Position numbers and translations under genes: made by a program
NCBI RefSeq assembly: GCF_022601975.1
Contig: NZ_JAKVIR010000002.1
Coordinates: 186,001 to 250,000, forward strand
DNA length: 64,000 nucleotides
DNA from: Pontibacter sp. E15-1
GTDB lineage: Bacteria; Bacteroidota; Bacteroidia; Cytophagales; Hymenobacteraceae
Direction of reading: 5' to 3'
Notes under the pieces: generated by a model
What the model was told of the DNA's origin: nothing
The model's input: only the letters and a program-made list of their open reading frames with translations
The model's database searches: none
Shown here: positions 56,001 to 63,928 of the stretch, one piece after another
Layout of the letters: each line of letters opens with the position of its first letter
How positions within the stretch are numbered: position 1 is the stretch's first letter

Positions 56001-56182
56001 ATCACATCGATGTACTTCTGAAAAGCCTCCTGGGCAGCGCCGTACTTGGCGCGGTCAAAAAGCTCTAGCCCTTCATGATAATACCGTTCTTCATTCTTAA
56101 AAACCTGCGTATGCTGTGCGGCTACTATATGCGAGCCGCCTGTAAGTACGGATGCAAGTGCTATTTTGTACGCTATCTTCAT
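53063..56182 (-). CDS. Large exported TPR-repeat protein
   Basis: 1039 residues. Signal peptide about 1-22 (LASVLTGGSHIVAAQ), then more than twenty tetratricopeptide-type repeats almost without break, for example YYHEGLELFDRAKYGAAQEAFQKYI, YYFEQKDYKKAIELLLQAP and YDKALTHFKAYLESIQPSNPNYNDA (in parts). The C-terminus is a Gln/Pro-rich tail with a weak charge. No enzyme domain. TPR proteins of this kind are scaffolds; with the downstream barrel, SPOR, ExbB/D and TonB genes it could be the CpoB/YbgF-like element of a Tol-Pal-like system. That is inference. Confidence 0.85.
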   Translation of the reverse strand: MKIAYKIALASVLTGGSHIVAAQHTQVFKNEERYYHEGLELFDRAKYGAAQEAFQKYIDVMGDDAKTADAQYYYALSGLYLFHPDAEQLILNFASNYPSHPKTALANYELGLYYFEQKDYKKAIELLLQAPTHLLGIKQNKELEFKLGYSYFATKDFDNAKTYFDKNKTTGFRQDEHRFAYASNYYAGYIAYRKGDYAAAKADLKIAEQNEAYAAIVPYMVTEILYKENDIYEVIRYGEAALAKSPPVQQTDDIALLVGDAYYQKADYKTAEKYFHQFANGKRTLEPTVQYKIAFTDFKNNNYKNAIANFKEIALKKDALGQNAAYYLGLSYLKENNKQFALTAFDQARKNDQDKAVTEAATLKYAQVNYELGNFREVITSLADFNDKYPNSEQAEEADKLLSDSYFGSNNYAEAIRHIESLPTKSWRILQTYQRVTYYHAVNLFNDAKFPQAVQMLDKSLQYPYDKEVTASSHFVKGEAYSIGQRYNDAINSYAAVFRTTPSTKSDYYTKSRYGIGYAYFNTKEYDKALTHFKAYLESIQPSNPNYNDATVRLADTYYVSKNYAEALKLYERVIASSSPDRDYALFQKGVVLSINNRNDKAKEALQELINKYPKSRYLDDAYYQMAVIDYESGNYKAAVAEFSTLINNMPQSKLVPNALQKRGTAYANLRQNDLAIADQKRVLEEFPSAKVASGALYSLQEVLGTENRSNEFDAYLDRFKSANPQSDALESVEYEAAKTLYFSQKYEQAIPKFEAYLKSYPKSSFAADTRYFLSDSYLRQNNIPEGLKRMKEVINENRSEYVNRAVQRVGDLELEAKNYTEAIKYYSRLRDLASNRKEQQTALIGLMQAYYQSNDYTSAKRSANELISQGNASLNAYNSALLFRAKSTYAQGNMEQALTELRETVASAADVNGAEAQYLIAQILYKQKKYKESIDVAFGFNTKYSNYDFWLGKTFLIIADNYTAQNEMFQAKATLNSIIENAPNKEIVAEAKQKLAKLEGKSTTDNTQQLQEQAPQPRLTPPTDSLEMQMPSDTTDQQ

Positions 56183-56425
56183 ATATTGTTTTCTGCCCTC
56201 TCAGGCCTTCAAATTTATCGGGTTCTTCTAAAAAACACATCCCTTCAAACCAACCTTGGCTCCTCTTCCGAAGCCATAGCCACCTCTTCCAAAGTTAACA
56301 AAATTTGATTAGCAGCGACCTACAATTTGATAATCTTGTCGCACTTACGCCGCATAAATATTGCCTGCAATCTATATACTAGGAATTGCCCCAAAATATT
56401 GTGTGGTGTGGATAAATTACTTGTT

Positions 56426-57472
56426 TCAGGAGGCCAGGGCCCTGGGCACCGGGTGCAGCACCTTGAACACGAGCTCGCGCAAAATGGCTGCGTCGGACAT
56501 GTCGCCACCTGTAATGCCCTTCACCTGCAAGTCGGCCACCCGGATGCCGTGAATGATGTCGACGCAGCGCGCCAACGGGAACACGCGCAGGGCCTGCATG
56601 TACTCTTTCACCAGGAAGCCGCGGTTGCCGAGGCTCTTGCGCACCCCTCCTTCCGATTTGTCGGCAGAGGTATGCAGACTCAATAATTTAGTGAAAAAAG
56701 AGAACAGCAGCGACAGGTTGGGTATGAGCGGGTTATTTTTGGGATTCGCCTCAAAATATTGGATGATGCGGTAGGCTTTCAGGGCATCACGGGCAATCAG
56801 GGCCGACTGCAGCTCGAAGATGTTATACTCCTTGCTGATGCCGACGTTTTCCTGCACCACACGCTCGTCTATCGTGGCCCCCGGCTTCAGGTTGATCAGT
56901 AGTTTGTCGATCTCGTTTGCCAGCCGGGACAGGTCCGCTCCGATAAACTCACTCAGCAACACGACTGCCTGTGGCGTGGCCCGCACGCCTTGCTGTTTCA
57001 GGTAACTGTTTACCCAGGCAGGCACCTGGTTGTCGTAGAGTTTCTTGGTGGTCAGCAGCACGGCGTGCTTCCCGATGGTTTTCGCCAGGGCCTTCCGGCC
57101 ATCTAAAGTCTTGTGCTTGAAGCAGAACACCAGCACCGTTGAGGTCAGCGGGTGGTTCAGGTAGGTCTCCAGCTGTTTCATCCCCTCCTCCTTCTCGATG
57201 TCCTGTATGCTCTGGGCCTCCTTCACAATCACCACCGACTTCTCCGACATCATCGGGAAACGCTTTGCCTGCAGCAGCACCGTGGCCACATCTACATCCT
57301 TGCCATAAATCACTACCTGGTTAAAGCCCTTCTCATGCTCCTGCAGCACATGCTCCTCTATATAATCCGAAATCAGGTCTATGTAGTAAGGCTCTTCGCC
57401 TTGCAGAAAATACACTGGCGCATACTGCCGCTTCTTGAGTTGCTCCAGGATGCCTTCGGAGGTATGGGACAT
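56426..57472 (-). CDS. holA: DNA polymerase III delta subunit
   Basis: Clamp-loader subunit that opens the beta sliding clamp, 348 residues. N-terminal AAA-like domain: PVYFLQGEEPYYIDLISDYI at about 18-37 (degenerate Walker A region), VATVLLQAKRFPMMSEKSVVIVKEAQ with VIVKEAQ matching the DnaA/HolA Walker B zone. Middle and C-terminal helices include LSEFIGADLSRLANEIDKLL and NIFELQSALIARDALKAYRII. No catalytic ATPase motif is expected. It starts about 175 bases from the PIN remnant. Confidence 0.93.
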   Translation of the reverse strand: MSHTSEGILEQLKKRQYAPVYFLQGEEPYYIDLISDYIEEHVLQEHEKGFNQVVIYGKDVDVATVLLQAKRFPMMSEKSVVIVKEAQSIQDIEKEEGMKQLETYLNHPLTSTVLVFCFKHKTLDGRKALAKTIGKHAVLLTTKKLYDNQVPAWVNSYLKQQGVRATPQAVVLLSEFIGADLSRLANEIDKLLINLKPGATIDERVVQENVGISKEYNIFELQSALIARDALKAYRIIQYFEANPKNNPLIPNLSLLFSFFTKLLSLHTSADKSEGGVRKSLGNRGFLVKEYMQALRVFPLARCVDIIHGIRVADLQVKGITGGDMSDAAILRELVFKVLHPVPRALAS

Positions 57473-57649
57473 GGGTGTCAGGTTAAAATTTACAGTTCAC
57501 AGCTGCTTCTTCGCGCTGTTACAGATTGCTGCAAATTTAATACTTTAACAGAGAAGATGAAGGGGAAATGGTATGAGATAATCGGCTCGCTCATGAGTCA
57601 GCAACTACGTTGGCTAGTATTGTATTTGTGAGGGATTAGGTTGAGCATT

Positions 57650-57940
57650 TTACCACAGTACTTCGACATGGTATTTCGCTATATTGCTGTCCTTTGAAAT
57701 AATTGCGAGATGATCAACTAGGCACTGTGCAATCAAAATTCTATCAAACGGGTCGCCATTTATAAAATCTAACTCGGCAACTTTCAATGTATGCTCGAAT
57801 GTAATAGGCAATTATTCGAAGCCGTTTTCAGCAATCATATTTGCTAAATCAGAAAATGCAGCAAATTCAAGTTTTTTTAAACTAATTTTTATGGCCATTT
57901 CCCACAAGCTAGCAGTAATTATGTCTTACTATAGAGCCAT
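57650..57940 (-). pseudogene. PIN-domain toxin pseudogene (N-terminally deleted, internal stop)
   Basis: Minus-strand frame following the antitoxin stop directly: ATG GCT CTA TAG TAA then DIITASLWEMAIKISLKK, LEFAAFSDLANMIAENGFE, a TAA stop, then LPITFEHTLKVAELDFINGD, PFDRILIAQCLVDHLAII, SKDSNIAKYHVEVLW and TAA. This is unmistakably the last two thirds of a type II VapC-like PIN ribonuclease (WEMAIK, DPFDR, ISKDSN carry three of the acidic residues). The first about 40 codons, with the leading catalytic Asp, are missing and two in-frame stops precede the remnant. It cannot make active toxin. Confidence 0.9.
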
Positions 57941-58147
57941 TTACAGCACGTATTCCTTAAAGTCATCTAGCGGTTCATCGAAGTCAGGAGACATCTTGAA
58001 TTGCCCCTTTGTATAGCCAAACTTAGGTTTATTCGCTTTGACGGCTTTCTTTTTCTTACTTAAAAGGAAATCGATGAAATCACTAACCTCCGCCTTAAGT
58101 GCCGGCGGAAGAGAACTTAATTTAGTAAAGAGTTGCAAATGTGTCAT
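57941..58147 (-). CDS. DUF2281/VapB-type antitoxin
   Basis: 68 residues: MTHLQLFTKLSSLPPALKAEVSDFIDFLLSKKKK at the N-terminus (in parts: LSSLPPALKAEVSDFIDFLL) is the DUF2281 dimerisation/DNA-binding stretch, then KPKFGYTKGQFKMSPDFDEPLDDFKEYVL (in parts: GQFKMSPDFDEPLDDF), the toxin-wrapping tail common to VapB partners of PIN toxins. The intact antitoxin now accompanies only a broken toxin gene. Confidence 0.88.
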   Translation of the reverse strand: MTHLQLFTKLSSLPPALKAEVSDFIDFLLSKKKKAVKANKPKFGYTKGQFKMSPDFDEPLDDFKEYVL

Positions 58148-58720
58148 GGAATTTTTCGAGAGTGTTCTGATTTACGTTTACGAATTTCCAGTTTACATGA
58201 TGGGTCATTAGGATGAGAATAGCGCTTCTACCTAACTTAAAAGCTTTCGCTTGATTTATGCAGTTAGCTTATCATCTATCCATCTTCATATATAACATCT
58301 TTTTCACCAAGCCCTGTTCGTCGAAGTATCACTGGTATCCTTGCCGCACCAGATTGTCTGTCCCCTTTTACTTTTAATATCTCCATAGCTATCGTGTGTC
58401 CTGATACAAGGGAGGATTATAGTTGGTAAGCTTTTCCATTCTCTCTACTTTACTTTCCATGATTTCATCATAGCCAATTATCTCTGAATGTATGAAGCCA
58501 TCAGGCCCAAAATCTGTACCTGCGCCAACTGACCAACAGAATCAAATTTTGCTACAGAAAATAACCCTCCTGATTTATAGTAGCCTTACCAAATGCCTAG
58601 TATAGCAAAGGTGTATTCATCCTAATTAACTCGCACCCGCATAGAACCCCACCAACGAGTTTATCAATTACTAAAATTAGTTGTTTTGCTATTTTATAAA
58701 ATAACACGTCTCTAAATTGG
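58148..58720 (-). pseudogene. AT-rich region with degraded coding remnants
   Basis: 573 bases with no intact gene. On the minus strand two frames join imperfectly: GLFSVAKFDSVGQLAQ and, in a shifted frame, GTDFGPDGFIHSEIIGYDEI then MESKVERMEKLTNYNPPLYQDTR and a stop at about 58400. This reads like the C-terminus of a gene with one frameshift near 58530. A short ORF of 36 codons follows (58276-58386, MEILKVKGDRQSGAARIP...). None is recognised. An AACTCG/CGAGTT pair (58629-58634 and 58656-58661 approx.) with CACCAACG between occurs near the downstream gene's stop. Confidence 0.5.
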
Positions 58721-59668
58721 TTATTTTATTCCAATTGACGCAGAGGTTTCTTTAACAAAAATTAGCCCTTCAAAATCATAACCAGGTCTTATCGGTAGTG
58801 GATTGGGCTCTTTCCAATTAGAATAAATATTGGTGATTTTATTAACTGTATTTATAAATGGATTGCCTTGTGTAGTGAAATCTATAAAAAACGATGGATA
58901 TATAGCTTTAGCAAATAGACTCGAAAATGTATCCTCATTTCCTTTAAAGTAGTGCTTTTCCAGCTCTCCATTATTTAATACATTCACACTTCCTTTGTAA
59001 GTGTCAAAACCAATAGCGTAAAAGTTGATGCCAAATTCCTTTTTAAGGTAATAGCCCATTGCCTTAAACTCAGCCATAGTGGTATCTTTCGCAATATGTA
59101 AGTTATGCGCCCAGACAATAGTTTTGCAATTCTGAACTGTACGTGCTTTAATAAGGCTTTCTGCCATTAATTTATCTCGCGTAAACGGATTTCCCCAATA
59201 TTCTTCGCTATCATAACCTATTAGTTTGACTTTATCTTTATCAGATTTGTTTTTGTTATAAGTCATTATCCATAGACATAGTTTATACATTTCTTCTGAA
59301 TTATAAAGACCCATAGCTTTCAGCATGACTTTCATATCTCCTGTACCATCTTGTAGAAACTGATTAATGGGTTCTATAGTAGTACTTGGAGATTCTAAAG
59401 CAACCATCTTATAACCTGCTTCTTGAATTAGATATTCTACTATACGTCTCTTTTGATAGTAGAATTCCTGTGTACCATGAGAAGCTTCACCAAGACCGAT
59501 GATGGATTTATCTTTTAGCACCTTAGATAAAAACCGAAGGTCGTGGTAGTTACTGGAAGAGGAATCTGCTTGTAAAGGATAGGCGTTTTTATTCACCCAA
59601 TTGATAGTGATATCCTGTGCATTTACAGCACCAGTAATGAATAATAAAAAGCAAAGCATTTTGAACAT
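58721..59668 (-). CDS. Erythromycin-esterase-family protein
   Basis: 315 residues with an N-terminal signal peptide (about 1-18, LCFLLFITGAVNAQ). The family motif IIGLGEASHGTQEFYYQKRRIVEYLI (in parts: GLGEASHGTQEF) at about 57-70 carries the catalytic His and Glu; VALESPSTTIEPINQFL and IVWAHNLHIAKD (WAHN-H-I motif) follow. EreA/B-type enzymes open macrolide lactones, but many family members have other or unknown substrates, so macrolide resistance should not be assumed. The gene is AT-rich compared with its surroundings and lies in a possible cassette patch, consistent with transfer. Confidence 0.88.
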   Translation of the reverse strand: MFKMLCFLLFITGAVNAQDITINWVNKNAYPLQADSSSSNYHDLRFLSKVLKDKSIIGLGEASHGTQEFYYQKRRIVEYLIQEAGYKMVALESPSTTIEPINQFLQDGTGDMKVMLKAMGLYNSEEMYKLCLWIMTYNKNKSDKDKVKLIGYDSEEYWGNPFTRDKLMAESLIKARTVQNCKTIVWAHNLHIAKDTTMAEFKAMGYYLKKEFGINFYAIGFDTYKGSVNVLNNGELEKHYFKGNEDTFSSLFAKAIYPSFFIDFTTQGNPFINTVNKITNIYSNWKEPNPLPIRPGYDFEGLIFVKETSASIGIK

Positions 59669-59720
59669 CGTGTAGATTTTTTAGTTGGTTAAACTGTATG
59701 CTTTTTGTTGACTGCTATTT

Positions 59721-59857
59721 GACACCAACGGTTTCGATATGAACAGTACGGGAGCAAATAGGCGATTACTTACTACCACTCAAATAGCAATCATCAATTT
59801 GCTCAAACCTTTGGATAAATCCCGAACCCCGTATTGTTTATAGGTTGTGTTGTTGTC
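59721..59857 (-). repeat. 137-bp nested imperfect palindrome between two accessory genes
   Basis: Outer arms GACACCAAC (59721-59729) and GTTGTTGTC (59849-59857), 8 of 9 pairs. Next TATGAACAGTACGGG (59738-59752) with CCCGTATTGTTTATA (59828-59842), 13 of 15. Next GAGCAAAT (59752-59759) with ATTTGCTC (59797-59804), perfect. A separate TGCTATTTGA (59713-59722) and TCAAATAGCA (59780-59789) is perfect. The size and layered fold resemble integron attC sites, but canonical core boxes (GTTRRRY) are not clear. Confidence 0.75.
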
Positions 59858-60623
59858 ATTAATTATTTACAGGATATAGTAGAATATGAAATAGGTCATT
59901 GCAAAATTGAACCCTGAGTGGCTAAGAATAGCGCCATAAATTGATTCCGTTTTTGTTTTGCAATAAAAAAATAGCCTACTGATCAAGAACATTAGTGTCA
60001 TCCATAAAATAGCAGGAACAAACAAGAATTTCCAACTTCCGCTGGCGTATACAACTCCAAAATGAGCCAAGTGAACAATGGCGAATGCAAAACTGTCCAA
60101 AATTGACGCTTTATTATTTCCGAATTTAGGAACGAAACTTTGGTGGATTAGTCCTCTGTATAATAGCTCTTCGCCAATCGGGCTGAAGGTCATTCCAATT
60201 CCCGCAAACATTGCAAAAAAGAATAGTTTATTATCTCCTTTAAGTTGATCGATGGGGATGCTGCTATATGATTTTGAGATATACACAAACCAATTTTCTA
60301 TAGATTTTTGGTAAAGATATTCTCCAAGAAAAAATATTATTGTAGATGCAAAAATTCCTAGTACAAATGAACTGCCTAGCCATTTAAGGTTTTTTGTCCC
60401 TTTTATACCAATTAACTCACGCCCCTTCTTTGATAAAAGCAAAAATGGGGTGAGCACCATAATCACAAATATTATTGAAGTAAAATTGTAGTTTCCAGTT
60501 CGATTAGCCTCCAGAACAAGTAAAAAGCGAGTTATTCCAAATAAGAGGATAAGGGCCAAACCAAATTGCCAATTAAACTGTAATTTTCTAAATCGAAAAA
60601 TGTTCTTCATAATTAATGACAAC
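59852..60623. mobile_element. Possible gene cassette: CPBP gene bounded by 15-bp inverted repeats
   Basis: GTTGTCATTAATTAT at 59852-59866 and its exact reverse complement at 60609-60623 enclose the CPBP protease gene with no spare bases: the left arm ends at the stop codon and the right arm includes part of the start codon. A 15-base perfect match in this position is very unlikely by chance. No transposase or integrase is inside. It may be a passively moved single-gene unit. Confidence 0.6.
59867..60610 (-). CDS. CPBP-family intramembrane metalloprotease
   Basis: 247 residues from the ATG at 60610 (MKNIFRF); an ATG four codons upstream is possible but lies in the flanking repeat. Six to eight predicted helices. 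CPBP/CAAX-protease motifs: SPIGEELLYRGLIHQSF at about 150-166 with the EExxxR triad, FAFAIVHLAHFG at about 185 with the catalytic His, and ILSHSGFNFAM at about 230. Members cleave prenylated or other membrane proteins; in bacteria some give self-immunity to bacteriocins. AT-rich and without partner genes, so role is unknown. Confidence 0.85.
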   Translation of the reverse strand: MKNIFRFRKLQFNWQFGLALILLFGITRFLLVLEANRTGNYNFTSIIFVIMVLTPFLLLSKKGRELIGIKGTKNLKWLGSSFVLGIFASTIIFFLGEYLYQKSIENWFVYISKSYSSIPIDQLKGDNKLFFFAMFAGIGMTFSPIGEELLYRGLIHQSFVPKFGNNKASILDSFAFAIVHLAHFGVVYASGSWKFLFVPAILWMTLMFLISRLFFYCKTKTESIYGAILSHSGFNFAMTYFIFYYIL

Positions 60624-60765
60624 TAGCTGCTAACAGGAGTACCCTACTATCTGCACTTTATATAAAGCAGCATAAGCGTCTACTTTTCACATAGAGTCAA
60701 CACAATATAAACATTTGACTCGAATGCCACTGCACCTTCGTCGCCACAAACTGGGAACTCTTTTA

Positions 60766-60773
60766 TATATTTG
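60766..60773 (+). promoter_or_regulatory. Candidate -7 element for tyrS
   Basis: TATATTTG matches TAnnTTTG and lies 26 bases before the tyrS ATG, giving a short 5' leader. No good TTTG at -33. No T-box or other leader structure is seen. Confidence 0.45.
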
Positions 60774-60799
60774 CCTAGAACAGACGAAATAAGCAATAC

Positions 60800-62104
60800 A
60801 TGAATCTTATTGAAGAATTGCGATGGAGAGGCATGCTCCACGATTTTATGCCAGGCACTGAAGAGCAACTGGCAAGCGAAATGACCACCGGCTATATCGG
60901 TTTCGACCCGACAGCCAACTCACTCCATATCGGTAACCTGGCCACCATCATGCTTTTGGTGCACCTGCAGCGCGCCGGCCACAAGCCTGTTGCCCTGGTT
61001 GGCGGTGCCACCGGTATGATAGGAGACCCTTCCGGGAAGTCTGCGGAGCGCAACCTGCTATCAGAGGAAGTGCTGCAGGAAAACCTGGCAGGTATAAAGC
61101 AGCAACTAGAGAAGTTCCTCGACTTTAACGCCGGGGCGAACTCAGCCGAGATCGTGAACAACTACGACTGGTTTAAGGAATTCAGTTTCCTGGGTTTCCT
61201 GCGTGAGGTTGGCAAGCACCTTACCGTGAATTATATGATGGCGAAAGACTCCGTGAAAAAGCGCATCAGCGCCGACGAGGACGGCGACCGTGCCGAGGGC
61301 CTGTCGTTCACAGAGTTCTCGTACCAACTCATCCAGGGGTATGACTTCTACCATCTCTATAAAAACAAGAACACAAAACTGCAGATGGGCGCCTCCGACC
61401 AGTGGGGTAACATCACGACCGGCACGGAGTTGATCCGACGCATGGGTGGCGGCAAAGCCTTTGCCCTGGTGGGCAAGCTGGTAACGAAGTCGGACGGCAC
61501 TAAATTCGGCAAGTCGGAAGGTGGCAACGTATGGCTCGACCCGAACCTGACTTCGCCTTACAAATTCTACCAGTTCTGGCTGAACCTGTCGGATGAGGAA
61601 GCCGAAAAGCTGATAAAAGTTTATACCCTCCTCCCCGAGGACGAGATAAACCGCATCGCCGAAGAGCACAAACAGGCACCGCACCAACGCGCGTTACAAA
61701 AAGCCTTAGCTAAAGATGTTACAATTCGGGTGCACTCCGAGGCCGACTACCTGGCAGCCGTAGAAGCTTCAGAAATTTTATTTGGTAAAGGCGATTTAAA
61801 GACCTTAAAGGGCCTTCGGGAGGATATTTTGCTGTCTGTGTTCGAAGGTGTGCCGCAGATTGAGGTGAGCAGGGAGCAGTACACGGCCGCTGGCACCGTA
61901 ACCGACCTGCTGTCTGAGATTACAGGCGGGCAGGTTTTCGAGTCGAAGGGCGAAGCCAAGCGCATGATCAAGAACGGCGGCGTGAGCATTAACCGCGAAA
62001 AGGTGCAGGGCCCGGATGAGGCCGTTACCTATGAACTGCTGCAAGGCAAGTACCTGGTGGTGCAGAAAGGAAAAAAGAACTACTATCTGGTTAGCGTTAA
62101 CTAA
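60800..62104 (+). CDS. tyrS: Tyrosyl-tRNA synthetase
   Basis: Class I synthetase charging tRNA-Tyr, 434 residues. The HIGH motif is HIGNLATI at about 47-54, the tyrosine pocket includes [12 protein letters not shown] and [13 protein letters not shown], and the KMSKS equivalent is KFGKS in [12 protein letters not shown] at about 236. A C-terminal S4 RNA-binding domain ([20 protein letters not shown]) occupies about 365-430. Complete, and ends at a bidirectional terminator. Confidence 0.97.
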   Translation: MNLIEELRWRGMLHDFMPGTEEQLASEMTTGYIGFDPTANSLHIGNLATIMLLVHLQRAGHKPVALVGGATGMIGDPSGKSAERNLLSEEVLQENLAGIKQQLEKFLDFNAGANSAEIVNNYDWFKEFSFLGFLREVGKHLTVNYMMAKDSVKKRISADEDGDRAEGLSFTEFSYQLIQGYDFYHLYKNKNTKLQMGASDQWGNITTGTELIRRMGGGKAFALVGKLVTKSDGTKFGKSEGGNVWLDPNLTSPYKFYQFWLNLSDEEAEKLIKVYTLLPEDEINRIAEEHKQAPHQRALQKALAKDVTIRVHSEADYLAAVEASEILFGKGDLKTLKGLREDILLSVFEGVPQIEVSREQYTAAGTVTDLLSEITGGQVFESKGEAKRMIKNGGVSINREKVQGPDEAVTYELLQGKYLVVQKGKKNYYLVSVN

Positions 62105-62118
62105 CTAATTAACAGCAT

Positions 62119-62163
62119 ATTAACTAAAAAAGGTGACCGATATGGCCACCTTTTTTAGTTAAT
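62119..62163. terminator. 17-bp bidirectional terminator after tyrS
   Basis: ATTAACTAAAAAAGGTG (62119-62135) is perfectly complementary to CACCTTTTTTAGTTAAT (62147-62163), loop 11. T6 or A6 runs inside the stem fit intrinsic termination on both strands. It serves tyrS (stop 62104) and the convergent small gene (stop 62182). Confidence 0.9.
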
Positions 62164-62181
62164 ACTCACCAGGGAGTTTAC

Positions 62182-62373
62182 CTATTTAGCGCTTTCAGTG
62201 CTGTTTTTCATATCCTGAACTTCCTTACGGATGTCCTGAGCCATGTTTTTCAGATCCTGCATGCCTTTACGTACGCGAGTACCTGCAGCTGCATTATTCT
62301 TATCATAGAACTTCTCGAAGTCGCCTTCCAGTGACATTACTAAATCCTTGAGTTTGCTGAAGTTGTTGTTCAT
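62182..62373 (-). CDS. Histone H1-like (Hc1-type) small basic protein
   Basis: 63 residues, helical and charged: MNNNFSKLKDLVMSLEGDFE, then KFYDKNNAAAGTRVRKGMQDLK, NMAQDIRKEVQDMKN (in parts). The sequence FYDKNNAAAGTRVRKGMQDLK is the hallmark of the Hc1/histone H1-like family found widely in Bacteroidota. It probably binds DNA or RNA in the nucleoid; it lacks the Lys/Ala-rich C-terminal arm of chlamydial Hc1. A short gene with the upstream 105-base gap to the synthase. Confidence 0.88.
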   Translation of the reverse strand: MNNNFSKLKDLVMSLEGDFEKFYDKNNAAAGTRVRKGMQDLKNMAQDIRKEVQDMKNSTESAK

Positions 62374-62478
62374 TTGAGCTATTGATTATGTGAAACAATT
62401 GATTTATTAGCTCCAATATACACATTTAATGAAAACTAGCAAAGATTAAGGATTTTTAATATAGGCCTTTAAAGCCAT

Positions 62479-63717
62479 TTAAGCGGGTACAGCCGGACTT
62501 GAATACAAGCCCTTGTCTAGCTTTTGTGCAATTTTCTCGAACGCTGCGATGGTTTCTTTCACGTCATCCAGGGTATGCGAGGCAGTTGGGATAAGGCGCA
62601 GCATGATCACGTCTTTCGGCACGACAGGGTATACCACGATCGAGCAGAAGATGCTGAAGTTCTCGCGCAGATCCAGGGTCAGTTGAGTGGCATCCGGAAT
62701 CTGGCCATTCAGGAACACGGGCGTAACCGGCGACTCGGTGGTGCCGATGTTAAACCCTTTCTCGCGCAGGCCGCTCTGCAGGGCCGTTACCACCTCCCAA
62801 AGCTTGTCTTTCAGCTGAGGCTGCGTACGCAGCAGCTCCAGGCGCTTCATCGCACCCACCGTAATCGGCATCGGCAGCGACTTAGCGAAAATCTGGGAAC
62901 GCATATTATAGCGAAGGTACTCTACTACCTGCTCGTTGGATGCCACAAAGGCACCAATGCTGGCCATGGATTTGGCAAAGGTAGAGAAGTATACATCGAT
63001 TCCGTCCTGGCAGCCCAGGTGCTCCCCGGTGCCAGCCCCTGTGTCGCCCATGGTACCGAAACCGTGCGCATCGTCCACAAAAAGGCGGAAGTTGAATTTT
63101 TCTTTCAGGGCCACCACGTCTTTCAGGTTGCCCAAATTGCCGGACATACCAAAAACGCCTTCTGTGATCACCAGGATGGCGCCGCCCGTGTTCTCAGCCC
63201 AGCGCGTGGCACGCTCCAGCTGTTTCTCCAGACTCTCCATATCGTTGTGGGCATACACAAAGCGTTTGCCCTGGTGCAGGCGCACACCGTCTATAATGCA
63301 GGCATGCGACTCGGCATCATACACTATTACATCGTGGCGGTCTACGAGGGCGTCTATGATAGAAACCACACCCTGGTATCCGAAGTTGAGCAACAAGGCA
63401 TCCGGCTTCTGCACAAACGCAGCCAGCTCAGCCTCCAGTTGCTCATGTATGTTGGAGTTACCAGACATGATACGGGCACCCATCGGGTAGGCCATACCCC
63501 ACTCGGCAGAGGCTTCCGCGTCAACTTTGCGCACCTCAGGGTGGTTCGCAAGGCCAAGGTAGTTGTTGAGGCTCCAGGTTAACACTTCCTTGCCCCTGAA
63601 CTTCATGCGCGGCGAAATGTCCCCTTCCAGCTTAGGGAATGTGAAATAGCCATGCGCATAATGTGAGTGGCTTCCCAAGGGGCCTCTGTTGGACAACAAC
63701 TTTTCAAATAAATCCAC
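62479..63717 (-). CDS. Alpha-oxoamine synthase, serine palmitoyltransferase-like
   Basis: PLP enzyme of 412 residues in the AONS/KBL/SPT group, joining an amino acid and an acyl-CoA. PLP contacts: NNYLGLANHPEV at about 51-62, ARIMSGNSNIHEQLEAELA, YDAESHACIIDGVRL with the stacking His, LFVDDAHGFGTMGDTGAG with the PLP Asp, and STFAKSMASIGAF with the Schiff-base Lys at about 249. In Bacteroidota members of this group make sphinganine precursors (SPT) or 7-keto-8-aminopelargonate; no biotin or threonine-pathway gene is next to it, so sphingolipid synthesis is plausible but unproven. Confidence 0.82.
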   Translation of the reverse strand: MDLFEKLLSNRGPLGSHSHYAHGYFTFPKLEGDISPRMKFRGKEVLTWSLNNYLGLANHPEVRKVDAEASAEWGMAYPMGARIMSGNSNIHEQLEAELAAFVQKPDALLLNFGYQGVVSIIDALVDRHDVIVYDAESHACIIDGVRLHQGKRFVYAHNDMESLEKQLERATRWAENTGGAILVITEGVFGMSGNLGNLKDVVALKEKFNFRLFVDDAHGFGTMGDTGAGTGEHLGCQDGIDVYFSTFAKSMASIGAFVASNEQVVEYLRYNMRSQIFAKSLPMPITVGAMKRLELLRTQPQLKDKLWEVVTALQSGLREKGFNIGTTESPVTPVFLNGQIPDATQLTLDLRENFSIFCSIVVYPVVPKDVIMLRLIPTASHTLDDVKETIAAFEKIAQKLDKGLYSSPAVPA

Positions 63718-63928
63718 TTGTGTAATAATTAGGTTTTCAGGATAGTTTCAAACGTAATGTCAGCCTTTTACAGTGCGATCCATATATGCACAAGGCTGCG
63801 CAAAGTTAGGGTTTATTCGAATCATATACAATCCATATGTCTGCCGCCTCCAAAAGCTTTTTAGGCCCTTTCTTTTTACTTTCCCCGTAATAATGTTTCT
63901 TTGAAGCAAAACAACAGGATGCTCCTCT

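Noticed and set aside
58721..59668. Macrolide resistance determinant
   Set aside because: The esterase family is broad; the motif set does not show macrolide specificity, so no resistance claim is made.
59721..59857. Canonical integron attC site
   Set aside because: Size and layered palindrome fit, but the GTTRRRY and RYYYAAC core boxes cannot be found at the arm ends and no integrase is in the window; kept only as attC-like.
62524..63582. 352-codon plus-strand ORF opposite the oxoamine synthase
   Set aside because: Antisense shadow; His/Val-rich sequence without any family signature.
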